Shown here: positions 32,823-44,613 of the stretch, in pieces
Numbering within the stretch: the first letter of the stretch is position 1
Layout of the letters: every line of letters starts with the position of its first letter
Assembly: GCA_038093975.1 (NCBI GenBank)
Contig: JBBPTG010000027.1
Location: 124,001 to 188,000 of the forward strand
Direction of reading: 5' to 3'
DNA: 64,000 nt
Source of the DNA: Chalciporus piperatus
Taxonomy: Eukaryota; Basidiomycota; Agaricomycetes; Boletales; Boletaceae
The notes under the pieces: model-generated
What the model was told of the DNA's origin: nothing
The model's input: the letters and a program-made list of their open reading frames with translations, nothing else
Databases searched by the model: none
Position numbers and translations under genes: made by a program

Positions 32823-34859
32823 TCACTCAGCAACCCCATTCCCGCGTCTCCCTCGGTCTCGCAATGCGATCGCACGTGATGCCCAACCAGCCATATCGAC
32901 CTTGGTAGCAGCGACCTTCTGCATCCAAGGGTGTGCCTGAGACATTCGGTCAACACACGACACGTAAAACCAGGATGAAGGGGGTACTTACAAGGAGTTC
33001 AGGATATGTCGCCCGCTCATCTGCGTTTTTGATCAAGCATCGATGCACCCAATCCCGTGCCTCGGGAGACCATTTCCTCCCAGGGTGGCGTCCGTTACCA
33101 TTCTCAACTACGTCAGCGCCATCCATGCCCTCTTTCCGAGTCTCGTCATCGTCTGGAAGTCCGGGTGCTTCCCCGTCGACGATGGCACTAAGCTGTGCGA
33201 AAACGTTTTCATAGGTCTCAGGGGGGTATGGATACCTGGAGGGGAGTTATCAGAAGGAGGTCAGTGGAAGAAACCTTCACTCACTTTCCCCTAGCAATCT
33301 CCACTATAGATAGCCCGAGCGACCAGACATCCGCGCTGACAGTATATGAGGTAAAGGCATCATCAACACTTGACGACGATGTTGAAGATCCTTTTATCCG
33401 TTCGGGCTATGATGCGAAAGAAAATGAGCATGATAGAAACCTTTCAACAATAACACCGCAGCAAATGACTCACAGCCATGTAACTCTGGCACCCGACGTT
33501 CGTTCGGGCTATACTCTTTTCGAGTTGGCCGCTAACGCCAAAATCGCACAGCTTGATTTCCCCGTTGCGGTTTACGAGGACATTGGTCGGCTTCACATCA
33601 CGGTGCATAACGCCCAGATGGTCCTTGAGGAAGGCTAGACCCTGGGTCATCGATGACGCGATATGCGAGAGATGTTCCTCCGCAAGCGGAGCCGGGCTGA
33701 AAGTCCAGACGGATCCTGGACTTGACGACATACTTGGAGGGAGGGAGACATTCCCATTCGGGAAGCAACACAGCGAGGCAAGCGAACCACCATCCATGTG
33801 CTCCATGCAGTAATAGACGCAAGATTCGACGAAGAAGGCTCCATAAAACTCGACGATATACGGACTTACAGCGCGATGCAGAATGTCGAGTTCCATAAGG
33901 ATGCCGTTAAGTTTCGTGGAATCGAGTTCCAGACGAATTTCCTATGAAAGGTAAAAGAGAAAAAGGGCGCAGGATAAACTTCTATATGACCTATGGGGAC
34001 TGGTGGCGCACCTTCATGGCCATCGCGACGTTTGTAGGCTTATGAAGAACCTTTTTTACGGTTCCATAGTTACCACGACCCAGCTCGTGTTCGAGAACAA
34101 GTTGTTCCATGTTGATCGCAAATGAAGAGCCGTTTGAGAAATCAACGCCTGATGCATGCAGAACGGCTTTCCCTGCGAAATTGAGTCGACCGGATGGATC
34201 ACTGATCGAACAAGGGGCATCAAAGATGAGATTGGGATGAAGAGAGAGCGGTGCGGACATACACAATTCTGTTGAAATTTGCAAAGGGGGTATCGAACGT
34301 GGAGGGGGCACGACGACCGGCATCGGCAAGGGAGGGTCTGCCTGCTCCTAGGCCAGCATTTGCAGCACCAATAGCAGCATCTGAATTCATATCGGATAGT
34401 GTGAAACCAGGTTTGACTCGTTTGCCGGTTTGAGCGCCCCGTCCTCGGGGTGCGACGTGTTGGGGGACGAGAGGACGTGTAGTATCGTCTAGGTTTGTTC
34501 TTTGTAGCGCTTGTGTGGCAGAGTCGATGGATATCGAGGTGGGGCCAGGTGAGGCGGGTGACCCGCGGTTAAGCATCTAGAGGGGGTCAGATGAATGGAA
34601 CTGGAACTGGAGAGATACGCACGGCCATCATCTTTGCTTGTAGAGATGGTGGGATTGGAGCAGTCCCGGCTCTGTTTGAGAGTAGGCCGCTGAGGGTATT
34701 TCTCGGAACGGGAGCACCTTGAGCGGATGGCTGCGGACGGGGCTGTTGTCTTTGGGGATGGAGAGGAAAGGGGGCTGGTCGTGATGGTGTTGGGGTTGTG
34801 AGGTCTTGTATTGGGTTTATGTTGTCCTGGTCGTGTATGGACGGTGGAGAGTGCTGCAT
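32823..34859 (-). CDS. PBS2: MAP kinase kinase of the HOG osmostress pathway (PBS2-like)
   Basis: Pbs2 phosphorylates and activates the Hog1 MAP kinase under osmotic and other stress. The long N-terminal part is Pro/Ser-rich and disordered. The kinase domain begins with LEHELGRGNYGTVKKVLHKP (glycine loop), continues with MELDILHRAVSPYIVEFYGA and YYCMEHMDGGSL, the catalytic loop MHRDVKPTNVLVN, the DFG segment IKLCDFGVSGQLEKS and the activation segment SIARTNVGCQSYMAPERIKG. The Ser and Thr spaced by three residues are the phosphosites of Pbs2. Then VSADVWSLGLSIVEIARGKY and YPPETYENVFAQL follow, and the end AHPWMQKVAATKVDMAGW. An inserted loop rich in Ser/Pro lies in the N-lobe to C-lobe linker (about 33680-33780). 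Start MQHSPPSIHDQDN at 34859; stop TGA 32823-32825 after a GTAAGT intron. Confidence 0.9.
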
Positions 34860-34928
34860 TGGGATCAGCTCAACGAAGAACAGTCTAAACTCGAGGACGT
34901 GGAGAGAACAGCGATAATCGAGATTGCC

Positions 34929-34936
34929 ATATATAC
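34929..34936 (-). promoter_or_regulatory. TATA-like element of the PBS2-like gene
   Basis: The minus strand reads GAGTATATATGGC about 70 bp before the start codon at 34859. Confidence 0.4.
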
Positions 34937-37152
34937 TCAAAAATATCACACTTAATGTCACTCGTCACACTCTTGTCACACCGGCTATCCTCGTTGATAC
35001 AGCGTGCATGAACCCAATGATATCCAACTTAATGCCATTCAATGAGATCCATAATGATATCTGTATGGTTCATCGCTGGAGCCCACGTTCGCCGTCGTCA
35101 AACAACACGTTCCGCAAACAACAACAGCATTACCACTCAGGCTCCCGCTCCGGATCTAGCTCTGAATCACCTGAGTGTGCCACCGTCTCGCATGCTGTGT
35201 ATCCAAATTCACAACGCCGTCGATCTCTCGTACGTTCCGTGCGTCATCTGACGTGTGCTTTTGTCCCACTGAGTTGTCATTTCCAGCGATTTCGCAGGCC
35301 GACGTACTGTAATTATTCGCTTCTCTGTCTTGCGATGTCATTCTCGCTCTTGCTTTGTCCCTTTTCGATCGATAGGGGAACACGCTCGGTTGCACTGTCG
35401 GGCCCGTGATGTAAGTACGCCACACATTCACTCGCCCCAACGAAGAACGACGTTCGTTGAACTTGGTATCTGAATCAATGTTTCATTTCATCACACTCCC
35501 GCCCACTGTGTCGTCACCGCCTGACGATCGCCGTGCGTTCAAACGGGACAAACCGCCACATCGATAGCCATCTCCGCAGTTGGACCGCGATTTGCTTACA
35601 TCGATATTATCAACACACGCTCGTCCACGCGACCCCACGTTTCGGGCAAGCAAGCGCTCGCAGTGAGCGCGCGCTCCTTCCCGTCAGCCCACAGTGCAGT
35701 GCGTTCGTATCTGTGTTGCATAACTCTCGCCGAAAATTTCTCGCACTCTGGTGTTCCTTTTGCTACCGAAACTCAATGGGTGGCTTTCATCTCCGTGATT
35801 GTGTTTCGACGGACAATTCTTAGGACAATCTTCTGGAAATCACCTCACAGGCTCGTTTCCCGCTCTCCTCCGGAATACGTACACTGAACTCCCTTTAAGC
35901 TTCAAGCTATTGCAAATTTGCAATCGCTCATCCTATTGGATTATCGTATGTTCCGTCCGAACCCAACATTGTCAATTCTGTCCACTCCGCGAAGACAAAT
36001 AAGCGACTCGGAGCCATATGACATCATCGTTCCTCTCCAACTTGGGATGTTTGTTTGACATTGTTAGAATCAGAAGCTGCCACTGTAAACGAACGCAATC
36101 ATTTCGTGATCCCATCCCCCGGTCCGACTCGGATGAGTCCCAGGAACATGCGACTCTCCAATCTTGCTCGGTGGAGTCGTCTTCATATCCTCGAATGAAT
36201 TCATTAGCCAACCTTACCCACTCTTGGTCCCATCCTGACGCAATAGTCTTCCCTTGCAAAAACTTTCCACCATCTTCTCCGAATAAGTTAGGATGACGAT
36301 AGGCTCGCAACAAACCTGGCAGGCGCGGATCCGTCACGCCGATGCACTGGATTTGGTAGATGCGTTATAGATGGGCTTGGTTTTACCCGCCGATCGGATA
36401 GGTCGTGTGGTTGGGCGTCAACTTCAAGCTGTGTGGGTTGCGTGATTATAACGCACACGGGCGCCATGAAAGAGTCGACTTTTGATCGCCGCTGGGTAAT
36501 AGCACTAGGGGTGGGCTGGGTGGGGGTCACCAGAAGGGGACACACAAAAGTTCCGACTCGGGTCGAATTCTCAGCCTGCCAAGTGAATTCTTTTTGTTCT
36601 CTACATATCTCTCTCATGTAGTATGTATCGTATCGTGCCGGTCCGATCAGTGGTCGTTACTCCATCATGTCCATGCCAACGTGTGATCCGAGCTCCGGTC
36701 ATTAACGTTTTAACGCTCCAGGCCTCCAGCCATTGGTTGACAAAAGGTTGAAACGTTGACGGGCACCCGAAGTTTTCCCCTCGTCCACCACCACCCTCCC
36801 GTGTTTTTTTTTTTTTTTTTTTTTTTGCAAACTTTCGACATCGATTTCCGCGGACAGGTCGAGGTGAACGAATATCACTTTGGAAATCCACCAGCCACCA
36901 CGCAAAACCACCGATTATTAGACAAGTGATATGCATGACGGATAACGAGATCCTCAGATGGGTGGGTACATCGAACATGGTCAATTGTGATTTGAGATAT
37001 ATATGCCTACCGCTATGACGTGACGCAGGGCGAGCCAGTCTTTGTGTCCATTGTCACGGCCCGGGGTATCGATACTTAGGATCCGAGCGTCGCGCCAGTA
37101 CGACACGAGTTCATCCGCTCTCTCTTCTCTCTTGAGGTTCTCTCACCCTCGT
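34937..37152. other. 2.2-kb region without a recognised gene
   Basis: This lies between the PBS2-like promoter and the CASP gene's 3' end. The longest minus-strand frame (35972-36337) has balanced codon use and reads LRAYRHPNLFGEDGGKF and ASGWDQEWVRLANEFIRGY, but starts only with GTG, has no known motif and I could not extend it by splicing. A 23-T tract occurs at 36804-36826. Part of the stretch may be an extended promoter for the PBS2-like gene. Confidence 0.35.
36804..36826 (+). repeat. Poly-T tract (23 T)
   Basis: An uninterrupted run of 23 thymines in intergenic DNA, about 330 bp beyond the CASP gene stop codon. It could be a nucleosome-excluding poly(dA:dT) tract, a retrotranscript tail relic or an assembly-sensitive site. 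Confidence 0.8.
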
Positions 37153-40100
37153 CTAAAACGGTCGCGGAACGGTTTCGATCCCATCTCCACCACCACCACC
37201 ACCACCACCACCTCCCCAACATCCCCACCCACTCCAGACGACCCAGACGACCAAGAGGTGCAATGCAGTTGCATAGCTCACGAACGCAAGTCTTGCACGT
37301 CGATGGCCGAGCACGGCACGAGTGAGCATGAGTAGGAGACGTTCGGGGAGAGGCAGGGACGAGTATGCCTGGGTTGCTTCCTGTATTTCTTTTTCGTGAG
37401 CAGGGACGTTTTTTTTTGAAAAGGGAGAGAGTACCACCCACCCGTCCTCTGAAGGCTTCGAAAGGATTGATAGTTTCTTCGTAGCGTTGTCTCCATTTCC
37501 CGAGCTCCACCTCGTCATCTCCTCCACCATCCCCAGCGCCACCTATCCTAGGCGCACTTCGATGCGACCGTGACGTCCCAGGTAAAGGATCCAACTGGGA
37601 AACAGACGAACTCTCCCGATAGCTCTGCATGTACCGTACCTTTTCGTACAACTTGAGGTTATCCGACTGCAACGATTTAATCTCGGAACGCAATTCAGAG
37701 ATCGTATGGAATTGACGTCGCAGTTCCTAAACGTCGCCCCCAAGACCAAGGGTAAGGGGTAAGCAAAAGCACATCAGCATCCTCGAAAGAGCACACCGAA
37801 CGTCCGAATCAAAAAACCGGACACGCACCTCTTCCAATTCGGCATTTCGCGCTCTGAACCGATCCCTTTGACTCGTCACAATAGGCAATATCGACGTATC
37901 AGCAGACGACGTAAACGGAATCGGCGTACTCCTCGTCGTACTCCCAGACGACTCTCCCTGCTTCGTCTTGGCACCCTCCAAACCCAAAACAAGACCGAGC
38001 CCAGCAAGCGCGTCGTCGACGTCCGCGCTTCCGTTGGCGTTGACACTCGAGACCTTCGTAGATCGGTTGTCCACTGCGAGGAGGTCCGTTTCGAGTTTCT
38101 CGTTGAGTAATTTTTGTTTGGATAGTTCAGCCTTTGCCGTATCGAGTTCGGACTGTGTCGATTTGAGGGATTCCTCGAGGGAGGTGCGAAGGATCTAATC
38201 GAACCATGTCCATGAGCAAACGATATCGTGAGGATGGAATGGCGCTCACCCGGAAACGCGTCAGTTCTTCGAGGATGCGCTTGTTCTTACTCGCAAGGAG
38301 TACCTCAAGACTCTTCCCATGCTGTGCGTTCGCTTTGTCGGCATTTGGATCAGGGAGGTGGACGCCTGTTTCTGATTCATGGGAGGACCAGTCGTCGCCT
38401 TCTGCATCGAAACCATCCTCATCGAGCCCACCAAATTCGACGTACTGACAACATTTCATTGAATATTTTTCGTTGGCGAATGTAGAGTCGACGGTGAAGA
38501 CGAACGCACCTTCAGGATCTCGAGCTCCCGCTTGATCTCGTCGTAATCGGCGTACGTCGCGAGCTTATGCTTCAGGGCGTTCGCTTGCGCAACCAACTCA
38601 GCCCTTTCCCTTTCCTCCCGCTTCAGGCCCTCTTCGTTGAACCTGGAGAGCTGAGATTGGGAAGTGGAAAGCTGAGACTGGGTGGATAGAAGTTGGGCTG
38701 TCAAATCTGCATTGGTAGTTTCGAGAGCGGCGAGACGGGATTGAAGGCTCGTTATCCTGTAGCATGGATTAGTTTCATGGAATGCAGTCGAGAAATAGTG
38801 GACGCACAGCTCGGTGTTCTCGTTCTCTGCTCTCGACGCTTCGATCTCAGCGCGCAACTCTTCCTAAATAATGGTCTGAAATGAATGTTAGACGGAAGCA
38901 ACTGAGGCAGACGTACATTCCTGCCCTCGACAGCGGCAACTCTGCTGTTGGCCCGCTCGAGGTCTGCGAGGACCATGTCGGCCTCGGCCAGTCGTGAGAC
39001 GAGATCCTGGTCAGCGCGCGAGCTAGCATCCAAGAGACGCGCTTGGTTGGTCTCGTTGGACAATCGAAGCTCCTTCAGTTGAGACTTGTACAGCGACACC
39101 TGCCGCGTCAGATCCCGTTCCCTATTCCAGATCGTCCACGAGAAGCAAAAACGACGAGTCAGCGCAACCAAGAAGATATACGACGGCCCTTTGAACTTTG
39201 ACGCCCACTCACCGTTCTTCATAGTTCCGCATTCGTTCGTCATAGGTCGCGTTGAGCTCGTTCTCCTTTTGCGCAACCTTTTCAGCGATCAGGTCGTCCA
39301 TCTAATCCCGTTGCTCGCATCAGTATCCTCCCTTCCTCACCGACGACGACGACGCACCTTTCCTTCCAACGTCTCCACCCTCCGCTTCGTACTCTCAGAC
39401 GTGGCATTCTCCCTCCTAAGCTCCACATTCTCCCCCTTCAATCGCGCTACCTCAGCCTTGAGCGTATTGACCTCAGCGCTCAGCGACGCATTCGTTTCCG
39501 AGCTGATCGTCTGTTCTACCACCGCTTCTAGAAGTGGGTATGGATCTGGCGCTTCCGCAAGAACTTTGTAGACATTCAGAAACGCGGACTCGGCTACTTT
39601 GGAACGTTTCGTGAGGTTGTCGATTTCTTGCTGGTACGCTAAATAAATGGAATATCGTTGGCGTATAGTAGGTAGGATGCGGCGGAATGAGTGGCGAAAA
39701 GCGTGACGTATGTACTAGCTGAGGAAACGTACCTTTGAGCAGACCCTTGAAAGAGTTGACCTTGTCTTCATCTGGAATCTTCTTGAACTCTGTAAAGAAG
39801 GGGAAAGAGTGTGCGTTGGTCAGTTTCCGTCGATGTACAGCGGGCATGTGTCGGGACGTGGATGTATGTAGGATACGAGGCGCTGGCTTGAAGCATACCT
39901 TTCGTACGTTCAGCGAGTCCTTTCCGACTGAGCACGTTCTCCTTCTGGTTCTCGACAATCCCGATCCCTTGTCCGTCTAGCGTCTTCTGGAGCTCGTGAA
40001 GGTTTATGGCTGAAGTGTATAATTGACGTATGTCGGCGCGTATCAGAGGAGAGGAATCGAACAGGGTGAAGGAGAAAAGACGAGGTAATAGTGAGGTTAG

Positions 40101-40210
40101 ACACACGATTCAATCGTCAGTGAATGAGTGCCATGTAGTGGGGCGAGTATGTGCGTACCTTTCCATGTCGCAAGTGCTCCGGAGAAGTTATGATTCTCTG
40201 TCGAGTTCAT
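37153..40210 (-). CDS. COY1: Golgi coiled-coil membrane protein (CASP / COY1)
   Basis: CASP/Coy1 is a tail-anchored golgin that takes part in intra-Golgi retrograde transport together with COG. The N-terminus [17 protein letters not shown], then [20 protein letters not shown] and [19 protein letters not shown], matches the family. A long Glu/Lys/Leu coiled coil fills most of the protein (for example [20 protein letters not shown] and [20 protein letters not shown]). The family signature [20 protein letters not shown] block appears as [18 protein letters not shown], followed by [20 protein letters not shown] and the C-terminal membrane anchor [17 protein letters not shown]. Unusually the tail after the anchor is a run of glycines encoded by a CCA/TGG microsatellite (37187-37212), ending GIETVPRPF. 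About ten introns; start ATG 40208-40210; stop TAG 37153-37155. Confidence 0.9.
37187..37212. repeat. CCA trinucleotide repeat within CASP coding sequence
   Basis: Twenty-six bases of perfect CCA repeat on the plus strand; on the coding (minus) strand it reads GGT, extending the poly-glycine tail of the CASP protein. Such repeats change length easily, and each unit changes the protein by one residue without shifting the frame. Confidence 0.85.
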
Positions 40211-40442
40211 CGCGACTTTCTTCTCCAATTTCCCTCAGCTTGGAGACGACAGGGAGGAAGTCAAGATAATACACGAGCTATAATATTATGGTCCGAGGTC
40301 GAGTACTACGCGAAGCAGTGACGAGCAACGAGAAGGACCCGGAACACCCTGTTCAATTGACAGCTCAAGTACATACAAAGGGGGTAAACTCAGATCGTGT
40401 ACTAGCACTACTCCTGTTCGCACTTCTTTTCGCTCCATTCTG

Positions 40443-41305
40443 TCAAGCTGCAGCCAGCCTAACCATTTGTTCCATGTGCCTCACAACGTCCAACAGTTCT
40501 GCACTCTCGTAGCTGTACGGCCTAGACGGAATACGTCGCGCGATTGGGTCTGTTGGTTTCAACTTTGCGAACGCAGACTCCTTCAAAATGATCTTCCACG
40601 TCGTCCTACCGTCCACGGCCCGGCACTCGAGCGTCAACGCATCGTAGGTCTCATAGCCGGCACCTGGCACCCAGCGCGCGAGCTTCTCGATCCGCTCGCT
40701 GTCGATCAGATTGTGGTCGAACTTGCAATCTGGCCGTTGACACGCATTCCGCGTATGATGAGCTTCACACAGGCTCTGAACCTTTTCGTATACTGGCTAG
40801 AACAGATTCAGTCCTGGCCATTGGTCTGTTATTCCGCGACTCACCAGAGCATCACCTGCTCTTTTCAAGCCTGCCCTTGCTTCTTCTGCCAGCAACGCCT
40901 TCGGAAGATCTCTGGCTCTGGGTTCCCCGATTCTCACCCGAGGAGAAGATCCAGCTGGCACTACCTCTACATCCCATCCACTGGCGTCACATTCGTAAGC
41001 TCCGTAACGTTCGAAGCCATGTCCATAGTGAAAGGAAACCACATAGGATCTGAGCCCATCACGACTACCCTGAAGTGATCGACATCATTATCAGCCTGAG
41101 GCTCGATCTGAACGATGATACCTACTAGCTTGTGCACCCGATCGGTGTTGAATATCCTGTGATTATACTTGCATCCGTAATTCATCCTCGCTTTCTGGCA
41201 CTGGCTATAGAACGAACCACTCAGGGATCCTCTGAGAGGCTGTGTGGTGATCGAGGTATGATCCCTGCAGGCCGTACGGGCTGCGTATTCGTCGCTGACA
41301 GGCAT
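40443..41305 (-). CDS. Unrecognised protein with two CCCH-like Cys/His motifs
   Basis: I do not recognise the family. Three exons join to about 245 residues: the first (ATG at 41305) reads FYSQCQKARMNYGCKYNH then RIFNTDRVHKL; a GTAGGT/TTCAG phase-0 intron leads to YVVSFHYGHGFERYGAYE and EARAGLKRAGDAL; a GTGAGT intron leads to VQSLCEAHHTRNACQRPD, then CKFDHNLIDSERIEKL, and the end HMEQMVRLAAA. The second Cys/His piece has the spacing C-x8-C-x4-C-x3-H of a CCCH zinc finger, and both are followed by a similar D-x-x-R-(I/V)-x-K-L stretch, so the protein seems to contain two diverged copies of one module. CCCH fingers commonly bind RNA; that is only a suggestion here. It is convergent with nothing and lies just beyond the CASP gene start. 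Confidence 0.6.
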
Positions 41306-42303
41306 TTGGGGAGGTAGACGTATCGATGATTGTTGAGGAGGATGAAGAAGGGTCGACGTGTAGATCCATCGATAAGGTATCTCTGGGCGTTAGAATCATC
41401 CTATATGAGCTAACCGCCATGCATCCAAACAAGCATTCGACAAAATGGGAGCAGGAAGATCGTTGCTGTGCTTGAGGCTGCAGTTTACGATAAAGCGAAA
41501 ACGTAGACCAGCATGCAGCGCAGGATGGGATAAGCGACCGGCACAAGAGAACTGGGAGACCCACAGGACACACCCCAAGTTGAGATTGGTCGCCAACGTG
41601 TTCTGACGACATATGCTCACTCAGTATATCCACGCGTCTTGGTATGACCGCAGACAAGAAATTGACTCGATGTCGTGATTCGTGAACGTTTTAACGCCCG
41701 GGGGAGAAGGCCCCTACGCGTTCGGGACCCCGTCGAGGACAGAACTTGAAGCTAGAAGCTTGGAGACCGGTTGAGTTCAAAGGTTACCCTTTGTGAGAGG
41801 ACGGAAGTGGATGAGCGTCAACGCATGGATACAAATCCTCTCGGAAGTGACCATTGGGGACAAGACCATACCGTCCTCGAGCCTCGAGCCTCGAGGTCTT
41901 GAATGGCTTCTAGCTTCGACCACCTCGCCAATCGTGCACGTCCACCGTGGAATCGATGTTTCGTAGAAACGACGACAAATGCTTCTCTCGAGAGCTGGGA
42001 ATGGGCGACACTGCACTTGACGGTGATCGACACATGCTCGGTGATCTCTCCGCCTCAGTCTTCGTCGCCAGATGGGTCCTGGCCCCATTCACGCTCCAGT
42101 CGTGTCGCAATCATGATGAGGTGGGATTAGAGTTGTATTGCAAGCGAATTGCAAGCGAATGTCGACGTCGAGGCTGGCCCCACGATCGACCTATAGTAAT
42201 TACTTCCACGAGCACACTCTCGTTTGATCGCCCGTCCTCTCTAGTATCATCGCAGGCGACCCGTTCATGTCTTTCTGAACCACCAAAGAAGTAGAAAAAA
42301 AGG
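41306..42303. other. Divergent promoter region with short tandem repeat
   Basis: About 1 kb between the divergent Cys/His gene and the GH45-like gene. Frames of 100-115 codons on both strands around 41780-42290 overlap each other and show no known motif. An 11-bp tandem repeat occurs at 42138-42159. Confidence 0.4.
42138..42159 (+). repeat. 11-bp tandem duplication
   Basis: TTGCAAGCGAA is present twice in direct succession, 145 bp upstream of the GH45-like start codon. It could be a doubled regulatory site or simple slippage. Confidence 0.7.
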
Positions 42304-43355
42304 ATGTACTGTGTCAAACAACTCACGAGTCTTTACTCGTGGATCCTTTCACTCTCTATCCTCCTGTCTTTTCTCCCAACATCTCAATCACAATGGATCG
42401 AATACCCACCAAGCGGACATGCGACCATGACACACTATACCCTCCCACTAGGATTCATCGCCGCATGCGGCTGCACGCCCAACAGTACATTCTATCCCAC
42501 TGCAGCATTGAGCCAGATGGCGTATGGAAGCAGCACATCATATGGCCCCGCATGCGGGGCATGCTTCAACTTGACGTTGTTGAACGCTTTTACTTCCAAC
42601 CCTCCTTTCTATCCAAACGTGACCAACTCGGTCGTCGTCAAAATTACTGATTTGTGTCCCTTGTCGAAGAGTGGGTGGTGTAACGCCACGACGTCCGGTC
42701 CAAATGCGTAAGTGAATAGTTTTTTTGAGATTTAGGTGACGTGTAAATGACAGTGTTTCTAAAGTGGAGGCGGGTATCTCAACTTTGATCTTGCGTGGCC
42801 ATCGACTTCAATCCCAAATTCATTCTTCCCGTCCGATGCTTCGCTATATGGTGCGTCCTCCGGATCGCTATCGTTATTGCAGACTGAAGTAACGTTTCCA
42901 TAGGATTCACTGTAAGTTCGAACGAGTAGCGTGCAGTACACTCTATTGAGATGAATGATACATAGGACTTTGGTGTTTGGAACGTCAGTTACCAGAGCGT
43001 TTCTTGCCAGGAATGGGAAGGATACAGCAATTATACCGCTCTCGGGAGTGTTGCAGATCTGGGTTACCTCTCATGTTGTCCCGACAACCCCTCGGTGCGC
43101 TCCTCCTACCCCCTCACATCTGACATCAAGCTTGACATGTCATGGTATTACTGCAGCCCACCGAAACCTGTCCATCATATTCTGACCAGAGAGGGCTAGC
43201 GTACGTCCTCGCCGTCCGTTTTCTCTTTCTTGGCTGACCTCCTTTCCTACAGCCCTACCCTGGCCCCCGCGTATCAATCGGATGCTGTCAACACAATTAT
43301 ACCGCACGCTCTTTTGCTGCCTTTCATTGTATCGGTAATTACTTATTTGTTGTAA
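42304..43355 (+). CDS. Secreted GH45-like endoglucanase / expansin-fold protein, GPI-anchored
   Basis: GH45 enzymes cut beta-1,4-glucan and share a double-psi beta-barrel with expansins; the small basidiomycete type loosens cellulose. The N-terminus has a signal peptide (LYSWILSLSILLSFLPTSQS). The barrel shows HYTLPLGFIAACGCTPNS, LSQMAYGSSTSYGPACGACF, the acid-bearing strand VVVKITDLCPLS, GGGYLNFDLAWPS and FTDFGVWNVSYQSVSC. The Asp in TDLCP is the position of the catalytic acid in this group. The last two exons, joined by a GTGCGC/CTGCAG intron and a GTACGT/CTACAG intron, give the tail ALLLPFIVSVITYLL, a hydrophobic end typical of GPI-anchored wall proteins. Without these introns the frame would stop at TAG 43198. 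Whether it is a hydrolase or a non-lytic loosening protein is not decidable here. Confidence 0.8.
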
Positions 43356-43673
43356 TCTCGGGTTTGTTGTTTCACTTAGGGTTTACTTTCGTGTCGATCT
43401 CCTTCATTCATATGTGACCATAGTTTAGCTATCTATTTCCTAGACATATCTAGATACCCCTGAATCTATGGGTGGCTCGGTCCATCCTATCTGTGCGAGC
43501 GTTCTTCAGTTGACATCCAACGCGTCCTGGGGAGTGAGACCAAGGAATAGAGAAGTACCTCCCTGCACCGGCGCTTCCCTAAACCACCCCAACCGTCATG
43601 TTCGTCTCGAACATCATCCTTCTGACCACCTTCTGACTTCCATACGTCCCCTCACAAAACACTAGTGCTGCAT
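43356..43673. other. Convergent intergenic region
   Basis: About 320 bp between the convergent GH45-like and RPP21 genes; no gene seen, presumably both 3' untranslated regions. Confidence 0.4.
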
Positions 43674-44460
43674 TCATGACTGCAATCTCTCATTCCCACA
43701 AAATACAACATGCCCAATATCACGAGCGAAATGTGGTGGTAAACGTGGAACAGGTTGCCCTGTCTTTCGTTTCTGAGGCCTCGAACGCACCGATCCTCCA
43801 GTACTCGACTGACCCATCGAGGGAATACTTTCCTCGGGCTCAGCATCCATCATCGCGTCATTGTCCGTCGGTGGTTCCTCATGCAGAACGGGTGGCGCAG
43901 GGATACGACAGTCCGTCTGACAGCAATGACATCGATATGAAATGAGATGGCCATGAGACGCTGATGCTGTTGTTGGTGTTATTTCGTCAATCAGCCAAAG
44001 TGTACAACCCGAAAGAATGCGATCACGCACCGTTGACGCGGACTGTCGCAGATATGCCTGGGATCAGAACTGAGCTGCAGGCTTTGCATATCACGCGTTT
44101 CACAGATGGGTCCCTGCCAGTGTGTGACGGGTGTGCGTGGAACAAGGATGGGAAAGAGAAGACTTACATCTTGACGTTCGTCTTTTGCCCGACGACTTTC
44201 ATCGTGTCGACATAACTCCTCGACAACTCTGATACGCTCACGACTCTCCGTCTCTTCTTCGTCTTCTTTGATGGGAGAGAAGCATCTCCCTCGGTGTCCT
44301 TCCGTGGGTCCGGCAACGACGACGATGCGGGAGGGGGAGCAGGTTGGAGTCCGTTCAGGAGGACACTGGCTTGGTACAGGAAGTTGAGGCGTTGGAGGAT
44401 ATCTCTGTTCGTCACGCTGTTAGGATTAGGTATCGCGTCCTTGTTCTTGTTCTTCCCCAT
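43674..44460 (-). CDS. RNase P/MRP protein subunit, Rpp21/Rpr2 family
   Basis: Rpp21/Rpr2 is a zinc-ribbon subunit of nuclear RNase P, which trims the 5' leader of pre-tRNAs. Exon 1 (44460 down to about 44168) has a basic start and the helix NRDILQRLNFLYQASVLLNG, followed by a Pro/Lys-rich linker. Exon 2 (about 44125-44015) reads RDPSVKRVICKACSSVLIPG then ISATVRV with the first Cys-x2-Cys. Exon 3 (about 43950-43674) reads HGHLISYRCHCCQTDCRIPA with the second Cys pair, then a long acidic and basic tail ending ARDIGHVVFCGNERLQS. Start and stop (TGA at 43674-43676) are clear. A decayed copy of exon 1 is at 31757-31926, and the gene sits directly beside tRNA-Tyr sequences that are its enzyme's kind of substrate. 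Confidence 0.85.
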
Positions 44461-44545
44461 CGTCTCGCTGCTGTTGACTCGAAGTCGATACTGGGGGCAG
44501 TGGAGGGAGGGTTCTCAGGATTACCACAACCCATGATGATGATGA

Positions 44546-44613
44546 TCGACCTTGGCTCAGTTGAGTGCTCAATCGAGTCCTTTGAGGTCGCCTGTTCGAA
44601 CCAGGCAGGTCGA
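44546..44613 (+). pseudogene. tRNA-Tyr relic B
   Basis: A 7-bp acceptor stem (TCGACCT/AGGTCGA) and perfect T arm (GCCTG TTCGAAC CAGGC) are kept, but the D arm no longer pairs and the anticodon arm is shortened, with no GTA triplet. Total length is only 68 nt and no intron remains. From the variable loop to the 3' end it is identical over 28 nt to relic A at 31666-31693 (complement) and differs from the intact gene at two positions. Non-functional relic, 85 bp upstream of the RPP21 start codon in the opposite direction. Confidence 0.75.

Noticed and set aside
35972..36337. 121-codon minus-strand frame upstream of the PBS2-like gene
   Set aside because: Codon use is fair but the only start is GTG, no motif is known and no splice-supported partner exon was found.
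36804..36826. Poly-T run considered as the tail of a retrotransposed element
   Set aside because: No reverse-transcriptase fragment, no target-site duplication and no processed gene copy is visible next to it.
42304..43198. Shorter GH45-like model ending at TAG 43198 without the last two introns
   Set aside because: Splicing with good GT/AG sites gives a hydrophobic GPI-type end that fits the protein class; the unspliced end has no such feature.
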